The translations under genes were made by a program, and so were the position numbers. Below are positions 35,319-45,471 of a stretch of DNA of 55,399 nucleotides, in pieces. Numbering within the stretch: the stretch's first letter is position 1; each line of letters opens with the position of its first letter. This DNA comes from Burkholderiales bacterium. GTDB lineage: Bacteria; Pseudomonadota; Gammaproteobacteria; Burkholderiales; Burkholderiaceae_C. Below the pieces are notes generated by a model, which was given only the letters and a program-made list of their open reading frames with translations, had not been told where the DNA came from and made no database searches. The DNA is taken from the NCBI GenBank assembly GCA_016195825.1, contig JACPYV010000083.1, positions 1 through 55,399 on the forward strand, in the 5' to 3' direction.

Positions 35319-36298
35319 GCGCCGAATCCCGCCAGCTGTTCCAGGCAGGCCTGGCGGTGCATGGCGCCCAGGGACTGCACCGTCTCGCGGCCGGGCAGGC
35401 GCAGTCCGTAGGGCTGGCCCAAACGCTCGGCCACCAGCACCCAGGCCGTCAGCCGCGACAGCCGGGCTTCCGCATCGCGGCCCTGCGTGTCGCGCCAGTC
35501 CAGCCACAGGTCCCGCGCCAGCGGCGCCTCGGTCTCGCGCACCCAAAGGGGCAGGCCCATGTCCAGCGCAAGTGCCGACTTGCGCCACAGGATCTGCTTT
35601 ATCGAGTCGCCACGCCGATAGGTGCGTACCCCGGAGAAATCGCTGCCGCCTTGGGCGGACCGCGTCGGCGCAGCCTCACCGACGCCGGCTTCGGCCTGGG
35701 GTGCGAAGGGCGCGGGCACGTCCTCTGCGCGTGGGTAGACCCAGACCTTACTCGCCGGGCGCCAATAGCTCCAGGCACGGAAAAAACCGAGCGGAAAGCG
35801 CGTCGTGATGGTCAGCCGGGGCAGCTCGCGCAGGCCGCGCCTGGCAGCCGGTAGTCGCAGCTGCAGCACCGCGTGGCCCAGCGCCGGCACGTCCACCCAG
35901 GCCGGCTCGGTAGGCCCGGTGTCCAGCTGGGCACTGACGGCGATGCCGAAGCGCGCGCTGCCGGTGTTGTGTAGGCGCAGCTCCAGCGCGTACTCGCCGC
36001 CGGCGTGCACGCCCTCGGGCGCCTTCAGGTCCATTTGCAGTCCGCGCAGGTTGGCGTGGGTGGTGTGCATGGACGCCAACCCTGCGCCGGTCAGTGCGAA
36101 GGTGAGGGCATAGCCCAGGCTCAGCTGCTCATTGATGCTGGCCAGCAGCAGCACGCCCAGCGTGCCGCAGAAAGCAAGGCCCGCCCACGTCGGCACGATA
36201 TAGACGTTGCGTTGCGTCGTCTCATGCGTGTCGGCCGGCAACTGGCGAGCCTGCCACCAGGCTTGCCAGCGGCGTTGCAGGGCATGGAGAGGTGCCAT
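35315..36298 (-). CDS. DUF58 domain protein
   Basis: The 327-residue protein has two N-terminal membrane spans (about residues 37-75) and a beta-rich middle. The DUF58 motif SDFSGVRTYRRGDSIKQILW is followed by RKSALALDMGLPLWVRE. DUF58 proteins are partners of MoxR ATPases and are thought to act with metal-ion-dependent (VWA-like) folds in protein maturation. It overlaps the TgpA-like gene by 4 bases. Unusually, a PAS protein gene separates it from the MoxR gene. Length is normal. Confidence 0.9.
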   Translation of the reverse strand: MAPLHALQRRWQAWWQARQLPADTHETTQRNVYIVPTWAGLAFCGTLGVLLLASINEQLSLGYALTFALTGAGLASMHTTHANLRGLQMDLKAPEGVHAGGEYALELRLHNTGSARFGIAVSAQLDTGPTEPAWVDVPALGHAVLQLRLPAARRGLRELPRLTITTRFPLGFFRAWSYWRPASKVWVYPRAEDVPAPFAPQAEAGVGEAAPTRSAQGGSDFSGVRTYRRGDSIKQILWRKSALALDMGLPLWVRETEAPLARDLWLDWRDTQGRDAEARLSRLTAWVLVAERLGQPYGLRLPGRETVQSLGAMHRQACLEQLAGFGA

Positions 36299-36369
36299 GG
36301 ACGGGAGAATAGGTAAGTGGCCTTGGCCGGGGTGTCGGGAGCGTTGTGGGCAAGGCGTTGGTCAAGTCT

Positions 36370-37007
36370 CTACGCCGTGCGCAGGCCATCCAACTGCGCC
36401 AGGGACGCATGCAGCAGGTCTTCGATCAAGCCGAGCAAGCGATCACGTTCGAGCACCCTCTGCGCCGCCTGCCCATCGGCCGGATCCAGGCTGGAACGCT
36501 CGACATCGAGCAGCAGGTGGAACGGCAGCGACAGCGGCAGGCCAGCCATCGGGCCTCGGGGGCCGTGTGGCAGACCGTCCCGCGGCGTCAGCGGCCGCTC
36601 GGTCAGGTCGATCATCGTCCCGATCATGCGCACCGCGCGCCCCTCGTCGCTGCGCTCAACCACCCGGCCGCGCGAATGGACAAGGCGATAGCCCGAGCCA
36701 TTGCTTCGCAGGCGGAACCTGGCTTCATAGCTGGGCCGGCTGCCGCTGGCGTGCGCCTTCATGGCCGCCAACATCGACCCGAGGTCGTCGGGATGGACCC
36801 GGCAGCGCCAGAAGTGCGTGCTGTCGGCGCTGTGGGGCTCGGGGAACCCCAGCCGCAGCTTCCATTGCGGCGAATGCTGAACGGTCTCGAGTTCATGGCG
36901 AAGATCCCAGACGCCGAGCTCGCCCGTTTCGATGGCTCGCATCCAGCGTGGCTCAGCCGGTGGTCGCTGCAGTTCCAGGGGCGAGATTGTCAAAATTTGT
37001 CCTGCGC

Positions 37008-37011
<4 letters not shown>
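36370..37011 (-). CDS. Single PAS domain protein in the MoxR operon
   Basis: The 213-residue protein is mostly one PAS_3-type sensor fold: ETGELGVWDLRHELETVQHS at the start, HPDDLGSMLAAM in the middle and VRMIGTMIDLTER at its end. A tail of about 70 residues (ERDRLLGLIEDLLHASLAQL) could be a coiled coil. No kinase, GGDEF or HTH follows, so it would be a stand-alone sensor. Its ATG overlaps the MoxR stop by 4 bases, and DUF58 starts 71 bases downstream, so it is embedded in the operon. I do not know a role for it. Confidence 0.82.
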
Positions 37012-37940
<929 letters not shown>

Positions 37941-37970
37941 GGGCCTGACCATATCAAGAGACATCGGCAC

Positions 37971-38906
37971 ATGCCCACTGCCTATTTCAATCCCCCCGAG
38001 TGCCGCCGCCACGACATGGGCGCCGGCCACCCTGAATGCCCCGAGCGCCTGGCCGCCATCGATGACTGGCTGATAGCCTCCGGCGTGGCCCCGACGCTGG
38101 ACCACGTCGACACCTGGCCGGTGGCGCTTGCCGACTTGGAGCTGGCCCATACGCACGGCTACGTGGCCGAGATCGGCGCGCTTCTGCGCGACTGTGCGGA
38201 GAAGGGCGAACGTTGCGCCGTGGACCCCGACACCTCGGCGAATGCCCACACCTGGTCGGCCGCGCTGCATGCCGCGGGCGCGGCCGTGCAGGCTACCGAC
38301 CGGGTCATCGACGGCCGCGCCGACAATGCGTTCTGCGCGGTGCGCCCGCCCGGCCACCACGCCACGCGCGACCAGAGCATGGGCTTTTGCTTCTTTAATA
38401 ACGTGGCCATCGCGGCCCGCCATGCGCTGGACCGGCGCGGCCTCAAGCGCGTGGCCATCGTGGACTTCGATGTTCACCATGGCAACGGCACTGAAGACAT
38501 CATCGCTGGCGACGACCGCGTGCTGATGGTCAGCCTGTTCCAGCATCCGCTGTACCCCTACAGCGGCGCGGTCCCCAAGGGTACCAATATGGTCAACGTG
38601 CCGCTGCCGGCCTACACGCGCGGGCCGGAGGTGCGGGAGATCATCGAGGCGATGTGGCTGCCAGCGCTGGAGCGCTTCAAGCCGCAGATGATCTTCATCT
38701 CGGCAGGCTTCGACGCCCATCGCGACGACGACCTCGGGCAGCTGGGCCTGGTGGAAGCCGACTACGAATGGATCACCCTCAAGCTCAAGGCCTTGGCCGA
38801 GCGCCACGCCCAGGGACGCATCGTGTCGGTGCTGGAGGGCGGCTACGACCTGCATGCGCTGTCGCGCAGCGTGGGCGTGCATCTGCGGGTGCTGGCTGAT
38901 CTTTAA
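37971..38906 (+). CDS. Histone deacetylase family protein
   Basis: The 311-residue zinc enzyme of the arginase/deacetylase fold has [49 protein letters not shown] (metal Asp and His) and [14 protein letters not shown] (second metal Asp). Bacterial relatives deacetylate acetylpolyamines, acetyl-lysine or other N-acetyl compounds; the substrate here is open. It is complete. The ATG at 37971 is 30 bases from the MoxR start on the other strand, so their promoters overlap. It is followed after 47 bases by an MscS-type channel gene on the same strand. Confidence 0.95.
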   Translation: MPTAYFNPPECRRHDMGAGHPECPERLAAIDDWLIASGVAPTLDHVDTWPVALADLELAHTHGYVAEIGALLRDCAEKGERCAVDPDTSANAHTWSAALHAAGAAVQATDRVIDGRADNAFCAVRPPGHHATRDQSMGFCFFNNVAIAARHALDRRGLKRVAIVDFDVHHGNGTEDIIAGDDRVLMVSLFQHPLYPYSGAVPKGTNMVNVPLPAYTRGPEVREIIEAMWLPALERFKPQMIFISAGFDAHRDDDLGQLGLVEADYEWITLKLKALAERHAQGRIVSVLEGGYDLHALSRSVGVHLRVLADL

Positions 38907-38953
38907 TCTTTTTCCCTGACCATCGCCGGTGACTGCGCCGGGCGAGGCCTTAC

Positions 38954-40261
38954 ATGAATTCAATGCAACAACCTTTGAGCCTGGCCGAACTACAGGCCTT
39001 GCTCGCTCGCGTCTTCAGCACCAACGCGCTGGCCGAATGGGCGCTGCTGTTCGCCTGTCTGGGGCTGGCCGCCGCGGCGAGCTGGCTGCTGTCACGCGCG
39101 GCGGTCAAGCGGCCCCACAGCGTGCTGTTCGGCCGGCGCGTCATCGACGGCGCGTTGTTCCCGCTGCTGGCGCTGGCGCTGTCGTTCGCCGCGCGCCGCG
39201 TGTTGCCCGTCTGGGGCGTGGCGCCAGCGGTGTTCAAGCTCGTGCTGCCGCTGCTGGTGTCGCTGGCCGTCATCCGCTTGATCGCCCGCGTGCTGGCGGC
39301 GTCCTGGCCGGATTCCCTGGTGATGAAGAGCGTGGAACGTGTGGGCTCCTGGCTGGTCTGGCTCGGCGCGGTGCTGTGGGTGACGGGACTGTGGGACGGC
39401 CTGATGGACGGGCTGGACGAGATCGGCTGGAAGGTCGGCACGGTCCACATGACGCTGCGCAACATGCTGGAGGGCGGCCTCACCGCCGCGCTCGTGCTGG
39501 TGCTGGCGCTGTGGATCTCGTCGGCCATCGAGGCCCAACTGCTGCGGCGCGAGTCGCTGGACCTGTCCATGCGCAAGATCGCCGCCAACGCGATCCGCGC
39601 GCTGCTGCTTTTCATCGGCCTGCTGTTCGCGCTGTCGGCCGCTGGCATCGACCTCACCGCCCTGGGCGTGCTGGGTGGTGCGCTCGGCGTGGGCCTGGGC
39701 TTCGGCCTCCAAAAGCTCGCGGCCAACTACGTGAGCGGCTTCGTCATCCTGGCGGAGCGGTCCTTGCGCATCGGCGACATGGTCAAGGTCGACGGTTTCG
39801 AGGGCCGCGTCACGGACATCAAGACGCGCTACACGGTGATTCGGTCGCTGGGCGGCAAGGAGGCCATCGTTCCCAACGAGATCCTGATCACTCAGCGCGT
39901 CGAGAACTCGTCGCTGGCTGACCCTCGCGTGTTGCTGTCCACCGTCGTGCAGGTGGACTATGACTGCGGGGTCGACAGCGTCATGAAGGCGCTGGCCGCC
40001 GCACTCGCCGAGGTGCCGCGCGTGCTGAGCGACCCGGGCCCGTCCGTGCAGCTCAGTCGCTTCGCCGACAGCGGCCTGGAGCTGACCGTGTTCTTCTGGA
40101 TCTCCGACCCCGAGAACGGCAGCGGCGGCGTGCGCTCGGACGTCAACCTGGCGATCTGGCACACGCTCAAACGGCTGGGCGTGGACATTCCCTACCCGCA
40201 GCAGGTGCAGCGGCAGCCGAAGCCGGTTCCCATCCCGCCGGACAGCCCGGCCTCCGCCTGA
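38954..40261 (+). CDS. MscS family mechanosensitive channel
   Basis: The 435-residue protein has an N-terminal set of extra spans, then the MscS pore helix ALGVLGGALGVGLGFGLQKL (Gly/Ala-packed), the gate turn, and a beta domain with RIGDMVKVDGFEGRVTDIKTRYTVIRS in family form and the VPNEILITQRVENSS element. It would open under membrane tension to release solutes. An ATG at 38954 is used; one at 38963 is equally possible. The C-terminal tail is Pro-rich and short. No partner gene is suggested by context beyond co-direction with the deacetylase gene. Confidence 0.93.
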   Translation: MNSMQQPLSLAELQALLARVFSTNALAEWALLFACLGLAAAASWLLSRAAVKRPHSVLFGRRVIDGALFPLLALALSFAARRVLPVWGVAPAVFKLVLPLLVSLAVIRLIARVLAASWPDSLVMKSVERVGSWLVWLGAVLWVTGLWDGLMDGLDEIGWKVGTVHMTLRNMLEGGLTAALVLVLALWISSAIEAQLLRRESLDLSMRKIAANAIRALLLFIGLLFALSAAGIDLTALGVLGGALGVGLGFGLQKLAANYVSGFVILAERSLRIGDMVKVDGFEGRVTDIKTRYTVIRSLGGKEAIVPNEILITQRVENSSLADPRVLLSTVVQVDYDCGVDSVMKALAAALAEVPRVLSDPGPSVQLSRFADSGLELTVFFWISDPENGSGGVRSDVNLAIWHTLKRLGVDIPYPQQVQRQPKPVPIPPDSPASA

Positions 40262-40294
40262 CGGCGACGGCCTTGGGCCGGCAGGCGCATGGCC

Positions 40295-41344
40295 TCAGCG
40301 CCGCCAGACGGTCGCCTTCCAGTTGTCCAACCCCTGGTCGTAGTGTGGCGCACTGGCGGCCGTGGCCGCGGGCAGCGGCGAACGCAGTTCGACGGTGTAG
40401 GCCAGGCCCAGGCGGATCGGCGTGCCCTGGCTGGAGAAGTCCGGGCAGGCCTCGCCCACGCCACAGGCCGGGCCGTCCACCTGCTTGAAGGCGGCGGCGC
40501 CGAAACCCAGCCAGCCCCGGGTGGTCCAGCCCGGCGAAAAGCAAGTGGCGCCGGCGTTGCGATCGGGCAGGAAACGGCGCCCGCCCTGCTCAAGCGCGGG
40601 CAGCCAATAGTTCGAGAAGCTCGCGTCCAGCGCCACGGCGAGGTTGTTGCAGTCCAGGCTGAACTCGATCAGGTAGATCGCACCCTGCGTCGCGGGTGAG
40701 TAGCTCGGGGAGGCCTGCAGGTTGAGCAGGTTCACGGTGCGCACCTCCAGCGGCAGGTCAATGCTGATCAGCCGGTAGGCGCCTGGGTTACCGCCGCTGG
40801 CCGTGTGCGTGGCGCTGGCCCGCAGGCTCGGCAACGGAGGGGTGGCCAGCGCCACCAGGGTCCAGTCGCTGTCGGGGAATTCAGCGTCTGCGAGGGGCAG
40901 GGGCGGCATGGACGACACCGCGACCACGCTGCCGGCCAAGGCATCGCCATTGCTGCCGTGGACGCTGACCTGGAAGGTGGCGCCGTCGTCGCTCAGATTG
41001 GCGGCGGCCAGCGTGTAGCTGGAGCTGCTGGCGCCTGCGATGTCGGCGCAGGTCGTGGCGCCCTGGGGCTGGCGGCACCAACGGTAGGTGGGCGACGTGG
41101 CATCGGTGCTGACCGTGAAGCTCACGGCGGTTCCGACCTGGACGATGGGCCGCGTGGGCGTCACGCTGGCCGTGGGCTGGGCGGGCGGTGGTGGCGTGCT
41201 TCCGCAGCCTTGCGGCGTGTTGAGGCAGGAGGTGTCGGGGATGCCGATCGAGCCGCCGCCACCGCTGCCGACGAGGGTGATCAGCCCGAGCGCGGCGATG
41301 CCTAGCTGCGCGAGGGCCCGCCCCATCCGATGTTCATGGCTCAT
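40295..41344 (-). CDS. Exported Ig-like domain protein, unknown function
   Basis: The 349-residue protein has a hydrophobic lead (AQLGIAALGLITLVGSGGGGS), a Pro-rich spacer and an immunoglobulin-like repeat (about residues 58-140: VGTAVSFTVSTDATSPTYRWCRQ, with paired Cys in WCRQPQGATTC). The C-terminal 200 residues have a further beta-rich fold with Cys pairs (SLDCNN, ATCFSPGW, GPACGVGEACPDF) and do not match a family I recognise. GGGAG lies 7 bases before the ATG at 41344, supporting that start. It overlaps the upstream membrane-protein gene by 11 bases. Location is the cell surface or periplasm. Confidence 0.7.
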   Translation of the reverse strand: MSHEHRMGRALAQLGIAALGLITLVGSGGGGSIGIPDTSCLNTPQGCGSTPPPPAQPTASVTPTRPIVQVGTAVSFTVSTDATSPTYRWCRQPQGATTCADIAGASSSSYTLAAANLSDDGATFQVSVHGSNGDALAGSVVAVSSMPPLPLADAEFPDSDWTLVALATPPLPSLRASATHTASGGNPGAYRLISIDLPLEVRTVNLLNLQASPSYSPATQGAIYLIEFSLDCNNLAVALDASFSNYWLPALEQGGRRFLPDRNAGATCFSPGWTTRGWLGFGAAAFKQVDGPACGVGEACPDFSSQGTPIRLGLAYTVELRSPLPAATAASAPHYDQGLDNWKATVWRR

Positions 41345-41855
41345 ACCGGTTCTCCCATCGATACAGTTGCCGCAGCACGCCGGCCGCTGCCATTGCGCCT
41401 GCAGTCAGGGCCATGACGTCGGCCGGATCGAAGCGGCCGTACAACAGGAATCGCGACAGGGCCTGCGCCGGCTCGTGCGATCCCAGGCTGGCCTGCAATG
41501 CCTGCGCGATCGGCGTGCTGAACTGGGGCAACTGGCCCAGTTCAAAGGCCAGGTCGACAGCCCACCAGGCCACAACGGCCCCGTAGGCAGGCCCATCCCG
41601 CCGGGGCAGGGCGGCCGCGCTCAACAGGCTGAATGCAAATGGATGGATGAAGCTCGGCAGCCAGGTGCCCGCCGCGGCGAACAGCGGGCCGGTGCCCAGG
41701 GCGGCAGCACGCGGCAACAGCATGGCGCCCGATGCCCGCCGATCGGCCAGGTAGACCAGCAAGCCCAGCACGAGGGCGAGACCAGCCAGCAGCAGCATCA
41801 GCACCGGCGCGGTCAGACGCCCGGTGGCGGTGGCTTTCGACGTGGGACCGGACAT
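41334..41855 (-). CDS. VanZ-like small membrane protein (weak)
   Basis: The 173-residue protein has about four hydrophobic segments. PSFIHPFAFSLLSAA and the Trp/Glu-bearing AVVAWWAVDLAFELGQLPQF resemble the core of VanZ-like proteins (several small residues, then ELGQ), but the similarity is only partial. It precedes the Ig-like protein gene with an 11-base overlap, so the two are likely made together, and neither has another obvious partner. No function can be given. Confidence 0.65.
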   Translation of the reverse strand: MSGPTSKATATGRLTAPVLMLLLAGLALVLGLLVYLADRRASGAMLLPRAAALGTGPLFAAAGTWLPSFIHPFAFSLLSAAALPRRDGPAYGAVVAWWAVDLAFELGQLPQFSTPIAQALQASLGSHEPAQALSRFLLYGRFDPADVMALTAGAMAAAGVLRQLYRWENRYEP

Positions 41856-41954
41856 GCGCTCCCTTCACCGGGCGCCGCGTACCGGACCTCGACGCCACCC
41901 GCACCCGGGCCAGGCCGATGCTAGGCCTTTGTGGCGCCCAGATGCCGCGGTGAA

Positions 41955-42968
41955 CTAGAAATCAGCGTCCAGCACGACGCGGTAGCGCGCCTTGCCGCTG
42001 CGCAGGTGGTCCAGCGCGTCGTTGACGCGGCTCATGGGGAAGCGCTCCACCTGCGGCCTGATCTGGTGGCGGGCCGAGAACTGCAGCATCGTCGCCAGCA
42101 CGGAGGGCGGCGGCGTGGGCGAGGCCGACAAGCCCTTCTGCCAGCTCAGCAGGCCGCCGCTCTTGATGCTCAGTGCATCCGTCACGACGCCCACGAGATG
42201 CATGCGTCCCTTGGGCGCCAGCGTGCCGATGAGCGCGTCCCAGTTCAGCGCGGCGCCCACGGTGATGAGCACGAAGTCCAGGCTGCCGGCAGCGGCCTTG
42301 AGTTCGGCCTTGTCGACGCTGGACAAGGTCTTGTGCGCACCCAGCGCCAGGGCTTCGTCTCGCTTGGACGGCGACGACGTGAACGCCGTCACCTCGCAGC
42401 CCCAAGCGCGTGCGAACTTGACGGCCAGATGGCCCAGGCCGCCGATGCCGACGACACCCACACGGTCGGTGGGCTTGATGGCGTGCAGCACGAAGGGCAG
42501 GAAGACCGTGCCGCCACCGCACATCAGCGGACCGGCGGCGGCCGGGTCCAGCGCGTCGGGCAGTGGGATCGCCCAGCTCCAGTGCGAGCGCAGCCGATCG
42601 GCAAAGCCGCCGTGGCGGCCGATCAGCGTCGGCTGGCGTTTGCCGCACAGATGCTGTTCGCCGCCGATGCAGAAGTTGCAGTGAGAGCAGCTGCCGGCGT
42701 GCCAGCCGACGCCGACGCGCTGGCCCAGCTCGCGGCCCTTGGCGCGCGGGCCCAGGGCGGTGATGCGGCCCACCACCTCGTGGCCCGGCACGACGGGATA
42801 GCTGGCCGGGAACCACTCGCTGTCGATCATCGCCAGGTCCGAGTGGCAGACGCCGCAGTGCTCGACGGTGATCTCGACGTCCTCGTCGCCCAGCGGGCCG
42901 GGGTCGAATTCGAAAGGCTGCAGCGGCCCGGCGGCGGTGAGGGCAGCGTACGCGCGGATGTTGGACAT
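41955..42968 (-). CDS. Zinc-dependent alcohol dehydrogenase (CAD/aldehyde reductase type)
   Basis: The 337-residue MDR oxidoreductase has the catalytic zinc set CGVCHSDL and PVVPGHEVVG, the structural-zinc Cys cluster CSHCNFCIGGEQHLC and the nucleotide-binding turn GIGGLGHLAVKFARAWG. It resembles cinnamyl-alcohol-dehydrogenase-like NADPH aldehyde reductases (YahK/Ahr). AAGGAGACCCGA stands before the ATG at 42968. It starts 13 bases after the esterase gene, which lies upstream on the same strand, so both may act on one pathway. Substrate not determined; long-chain or aromatic aldehydes are typical. Confidence 0.92.
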   Translation of the reverse strand: MSNIRAYAALTAAGPLQPFEFDPGPLGDEDVEITVEHCGVCHSDLAMIDSEWFPASYPVVPGHEVVGRITALGPRAKGRELGQRVGVGWHAGSCSHCNFCIGGEQHLCGKRQPTLIGRHGGFADRLRSHWSWAIPLPDALDPAAAGPLMCGGGTVFLPFVLHAIKPTDRVGVVGIGGLGHLAVKFARAWGCEVTAFTSSPSKRDEALALGAHKTLSSVDKAELKAAAGSLDFVLITVGAALNWDALIGTLAPKGRMHLVGVVTDALSIKSGGLLSWQKGLSASPTPPPSVLATMLQFSARHQIRPQVERFPMSRVNDALDHLRSGKARYRVVLDADF

Positions 42969-42981
42969 TCGGGTCTCCTTG

Positions 42982-43827
42982 TTATTGCAGCGGGTGGGCC
43001 TTGAAGAATTGCCAGATCGTCTCGGTCGCATCGACCTCGGCGCGCGGCCAGATGTGCCCCATGCCGTCGATGCGGATCAGCTGCACCTCGGCCCGGCCCT
43101 CGCAGCCGGAATAGCGCAGCGTCTGGCGTGGGCCGGGCCGCTTGTCCTGCAGCAGCTTCTGCTGGCAGCGGTTGTGGGTCGCCCAGCCGGCCAGAGCCTC
43201 GGGCACGCTCTCCACCCACTCGGCGCCGCGGTCGCCATGGCCCTCGTAGGGGTTTGTAAGGTCGGCGAGGCCGTGCACCGTCAGCACCGGCACCGCGCGG
43301 CCGGCGCAGGGGCCGAACCAGCGCAGCCCGCCAACCGGCGCGATCGCCGCGATGCGCTGGTTCAGCCTGCAGCCCAGCAGCGACGACATGCGGCCGCCGC
43401 CAGAGAAGCCTGTGGCGTAGATGCGCGCAGGGTCGACGCAGCTGCGGGCGGCAATATCGTCGATGACGTCGGACACGTACTGCACGTCGTCGGCCCGCGG
43501 CGTGTAGACGGGCACGTTCCAGCGCGACTCCTCGGCCTGGAGCGTGGCGACAGCGAAGCCCTCGCGGGCGGCCAGGGCCTCGAAGCCGGTTTCCCTGGCG
43601 CGGCTGTTGGCGTTGCCTCCGGTGCCGTGCAGGTCGAAGACCAGCGGCAGCCGGACCTGGCCCGCGACGGCCGGCGGCACAAAGAGCCGGTAGACGCGCT
43701 GGCGGCCGCCCGAGGTCAGCTCGCGCATCTCGCCGGCAACCGGTGTCAGCGAGCACGCGGCCGGCGTCGTCTGCGCTTTGGCCATGGGCGACAGCGCGAG
43801 CAGCAGAGTGAGGAGGAGCAGGCGCAT
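42982..43827 (-). CDS. PHB-depolymerase-family secreted esterase
   Basis: The 281-residue alpha/beta hydrolase has a signal peptide (LLLLTLLLALSPMAKA). Its nucleophile motif is GFSGGG, an oxyanion region with LVFDLHGTGGN comes earlier, and a late GMGHIWP gives the His; HGLADLTNPYEG carries the likely Asp. These fit the feruloyl-esterase/poly(3-hydroxybutyrate) depolymerase family. Paired Cys (SCVDP, LLGCRL, NRCQQ, SGCEG) suggest disulfides. The ATG at 43827 begins the signal. It lies between GNAT (16 bases) and the alcohol dehydrogenase (13 bases) in one operon. Substrate uncertain. Confidence 0.88.
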   Translation of the reverse strand: MRLLLLTLLLALSPMAKAQTTPAACSLTPVAGEMRELTSGGRQRVYRLFVPPAVAGQVRLPLVFDLHGTGGNANSRARETGFEALAAREGFAVATLQAEESRWNVPVYTPRADDVQYVSDVIDDIAARSCVDPARIYATGFSGGGRMSSLLGCRLNQRIAAIAPVGGLRWFGPCAGRAVPVLTVHGLADLTNPYEGHGDRGAEWVESVPEALAGWATHNRCQQKLLQDKRPGPRQTLRYSGCEGRAEVQLIRIDGMGHIWPRAEVDATETIWQFFKAHPLQ

Positions 43828-43843
43828 GCGATAGATCCCGTGG

Positions 43844-44302
43844 TCAGGCGACATCATGGGAATAGACGATGAAGCCCAGGTGCTGCGCGACCTTGTCGTA
43901 CAGCGCGCGCCCGGCGCCATTGGTGGTGTGGGTCTGCCAGTAGACGCGCTTCACGCCAGTCTCGTGGGCCACGGCGTAGACGGCCTCGATCAGCGCCCGG
44001 GCTATGCCGCGCCCGCGGAGCTCGGGTGCCGTGAAGAGGTCCTGCAGATAGCAGGTCAGCTCGATGCGCGTGGTGCTTCGGTGGTACAGATAGTGCACGA
44101 GGCCGAGCAACTGACCGTGCTCATCGACAGCCACCAGCGCGTAGACCGGTTCGGCCGTATCGAAGAAGCGGGCCCAGGTCGTCTCGGTGACCGCGGCCGG
44201 CAGTGCGGTCTCGCCGCTGCGGCCGTAAAAGGCGTTGTAGCCTTCCCAGAGCGGCTGCCAGGCCGCGCGGTCGGTGGGCTGCAGGGGACGGGTCTCGATC
44301 AT
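43844..44302 (-). CDS. GNAT family N-acetyltransferase
   Basis: The 152-residue protein has the GNAT acetyl-CoA loop LRGRGIARALIEAV, preceded by LQDLFTAPE and followed by GVKRVYWQTHTTNGAGRALYDKV. These match the small Gcn5-like group. The ATG at 44302 opens MIETRPLQPTD, where the fold begins. It is the first gene of an operon with the esterase and dehydrogenase. It would transfer acetyl from acetyl-CoA to an amine in the cytoplasm; the acceptor is unknown. Confidence 0.9.
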   Translation of the reverse strand: MIETRPLQPTDRAAWQPLWEGYNAFYGRSGETALPAAVTETTWARFFDTAEPVYALVAVDEHGQLLGLVHYLYHRSTTRIELTCYLQDLFTAPELRGRGIARALIEAVYAVAHETGVKRVYWQTHTTNGAGRALYDKVAQHLGFIVYSHDVA

Positions 44303-44384
44303 CGTGAAGCATTGTGGAGGCGATGCATACATTGGCTTCACTTTTCGCCTTCAGCATGACATCGTCGATTCACGAAGGACCCAC

Positions 44385-44669
44385 ATGAAGACAGCCCTGT
44401 CCCTCATCAGCCTGCTGCTCGCCGCCGCCGGCGCCAGCGCCCAACCCCAGGGCGGGCCGCCGCCCGGTGGCGAACACCGCGGCCCGCCGCCCGAGGCGCT
44501 GGCCGCCTGCAAGACGGCCAAGGCCGGGGCGGACTGCAGCTTCACGCACGGAGATCGCGCGGTGAAGGGCAGCTGCTGGGCACCCGAGGGACGCTCGCTG
44601 GCCTGCCGCCCCAAAGACGCGCCGCCGCCCCCGCCGCCGGGTGCGTCGGCACCGCCTCCCTCGCGTTGA
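44385..44669 (+). CDS. Small secreted Pro-rich protein with four Cys
   Basis: The 94-residue precursor has a signal peptide (ALSLISLLLAAAGASAQ). A short conserved-looking segment EALAACKTAKAGADCSFTHG follows, then GSCWAPEGRSLACRP, framed by Pro-rich ends. Four Cys suggest two disulfides in a small module. Similar short exported proteins occur in many proteobacteria but have no known job. It is divergent from the GNAT operon. The gene is complete; the start is supported by the signal peptide. Confidence 0.75.
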   Translation: MKTALSLISLLLAAAGASAQPQGGPPPGGEHRGPPPEALAACKTAKAGADCSFTHGDRAVKGSCWAPEGRSLACRPKDAPPPPPPGASAPPPSR

Positions 44670-44684
44670 CCGGGAGGAGACGCT

Positions 44685-45383
44685 TCAGCTGATCCCCATG
44701 CCAACGGCGCAACCCAGCGCCAGCTCCACAGCGAAGACTCCAATCGCCAGCGGTGCCACGCTGCGGCGTGGGTACGCCGGCCCGAAACGCTGCAGCACGG
44801 CCTTGCTGTGAGCCTGGGCGAAGCTCAAGTACCAGATGGCCGTCAGCAGCGACAGGCCGAACGCCGCCAACGCGGGATTCAGCGCGGCGTCGGAGCCTTG
44901 CGCCACGAGCATGATGGTGGCGAGGCTGCCCGTGGCCAGTGCCAAGAACCAAGCCCAGGCCAGCGCACCAGCGCCGCCAGGTTGCAGGGTTCGGGCGTTC
45001 AGCAAGTGGATGCCCGCGCCGAAAGCCGGGTGGACGAGCACGAAACTCAGCAGCGTGGCGATGTCCGGGCTGTAGATGGGAGTGCCCAACTGCTCGAAGG
45101 CAGGTTTGCCCGCATCTTCCTCGTCGGCCAGCATCAGCTCGCCGGCGCGGTAGTCCACCAGGGTCTGGCGCGCCGCCGCCGCCTCGCTTGCCGGGACCAG
45201 CACGCGTACACCGCCCGCCGCCGGCGTCAGCCAGTCATAGGCCTGCAGCAGGTGGTTGTCTGTCGTTACGGCCGTCAGGCCGGCGGACTCCAGCACGCCC
45301 TTGATCAGATGTGCATCGGTCGGCGTGGCGCAGTTGTCGACGGCAACGAAGTCGTCTCCGTCGCCGTCCATGGTGGCTTCCAT
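44685..45383 (-). CDS. DUF2007-like signal-transducing domain membrane protein
   Basis: The 232-residue protein has an N-terminal DUF2007-type segment (FVAVDNCATPTDAHLIKGVL, then ESAGLTAVTTDNHLLQ and VRVLVPASEAAAARQTL) followed by about four spans (residues 105-230) with a polar loop. DUF2007 is often called putative signal-transducing; the biochemical role is not known. The ATG at 45383 is preceded by GGAGG at 7 bases, so it is the start; a TTG two codons upstream is less likely. It is convergent with the small Cys protein. Confidence 0.75.
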   Translation of the reverse strand: MEATMDGDGDDFVAVDNCATPTDAHLIKGVLESAGLTAVTTDNHLLQAYDWLTPAAGGVRVLVPASEAAAARQTLVDYRAGELMLADEEDAGKPAFEQLGTPIYSPDIATLLSFVLVHPAFGAGIHLLNARTLQPGGAGALAWAWFLALATGSLATIMLVAQGSDAALNPALAAFGLSLLTAIWYLSFAQAHSKAVLQRFGPAYPRRSVAPLAIGVFAVELALGCAVGMGIS

Positions 45384-45471
45384 AGCCAATCCTCCCTGTT
45401 ATGGGAGGAAACGATAGCCATTTCCGCGCGACGCGGGCCCCGATGAAACCCCTGTCGAGGCGCAGCCTGGA

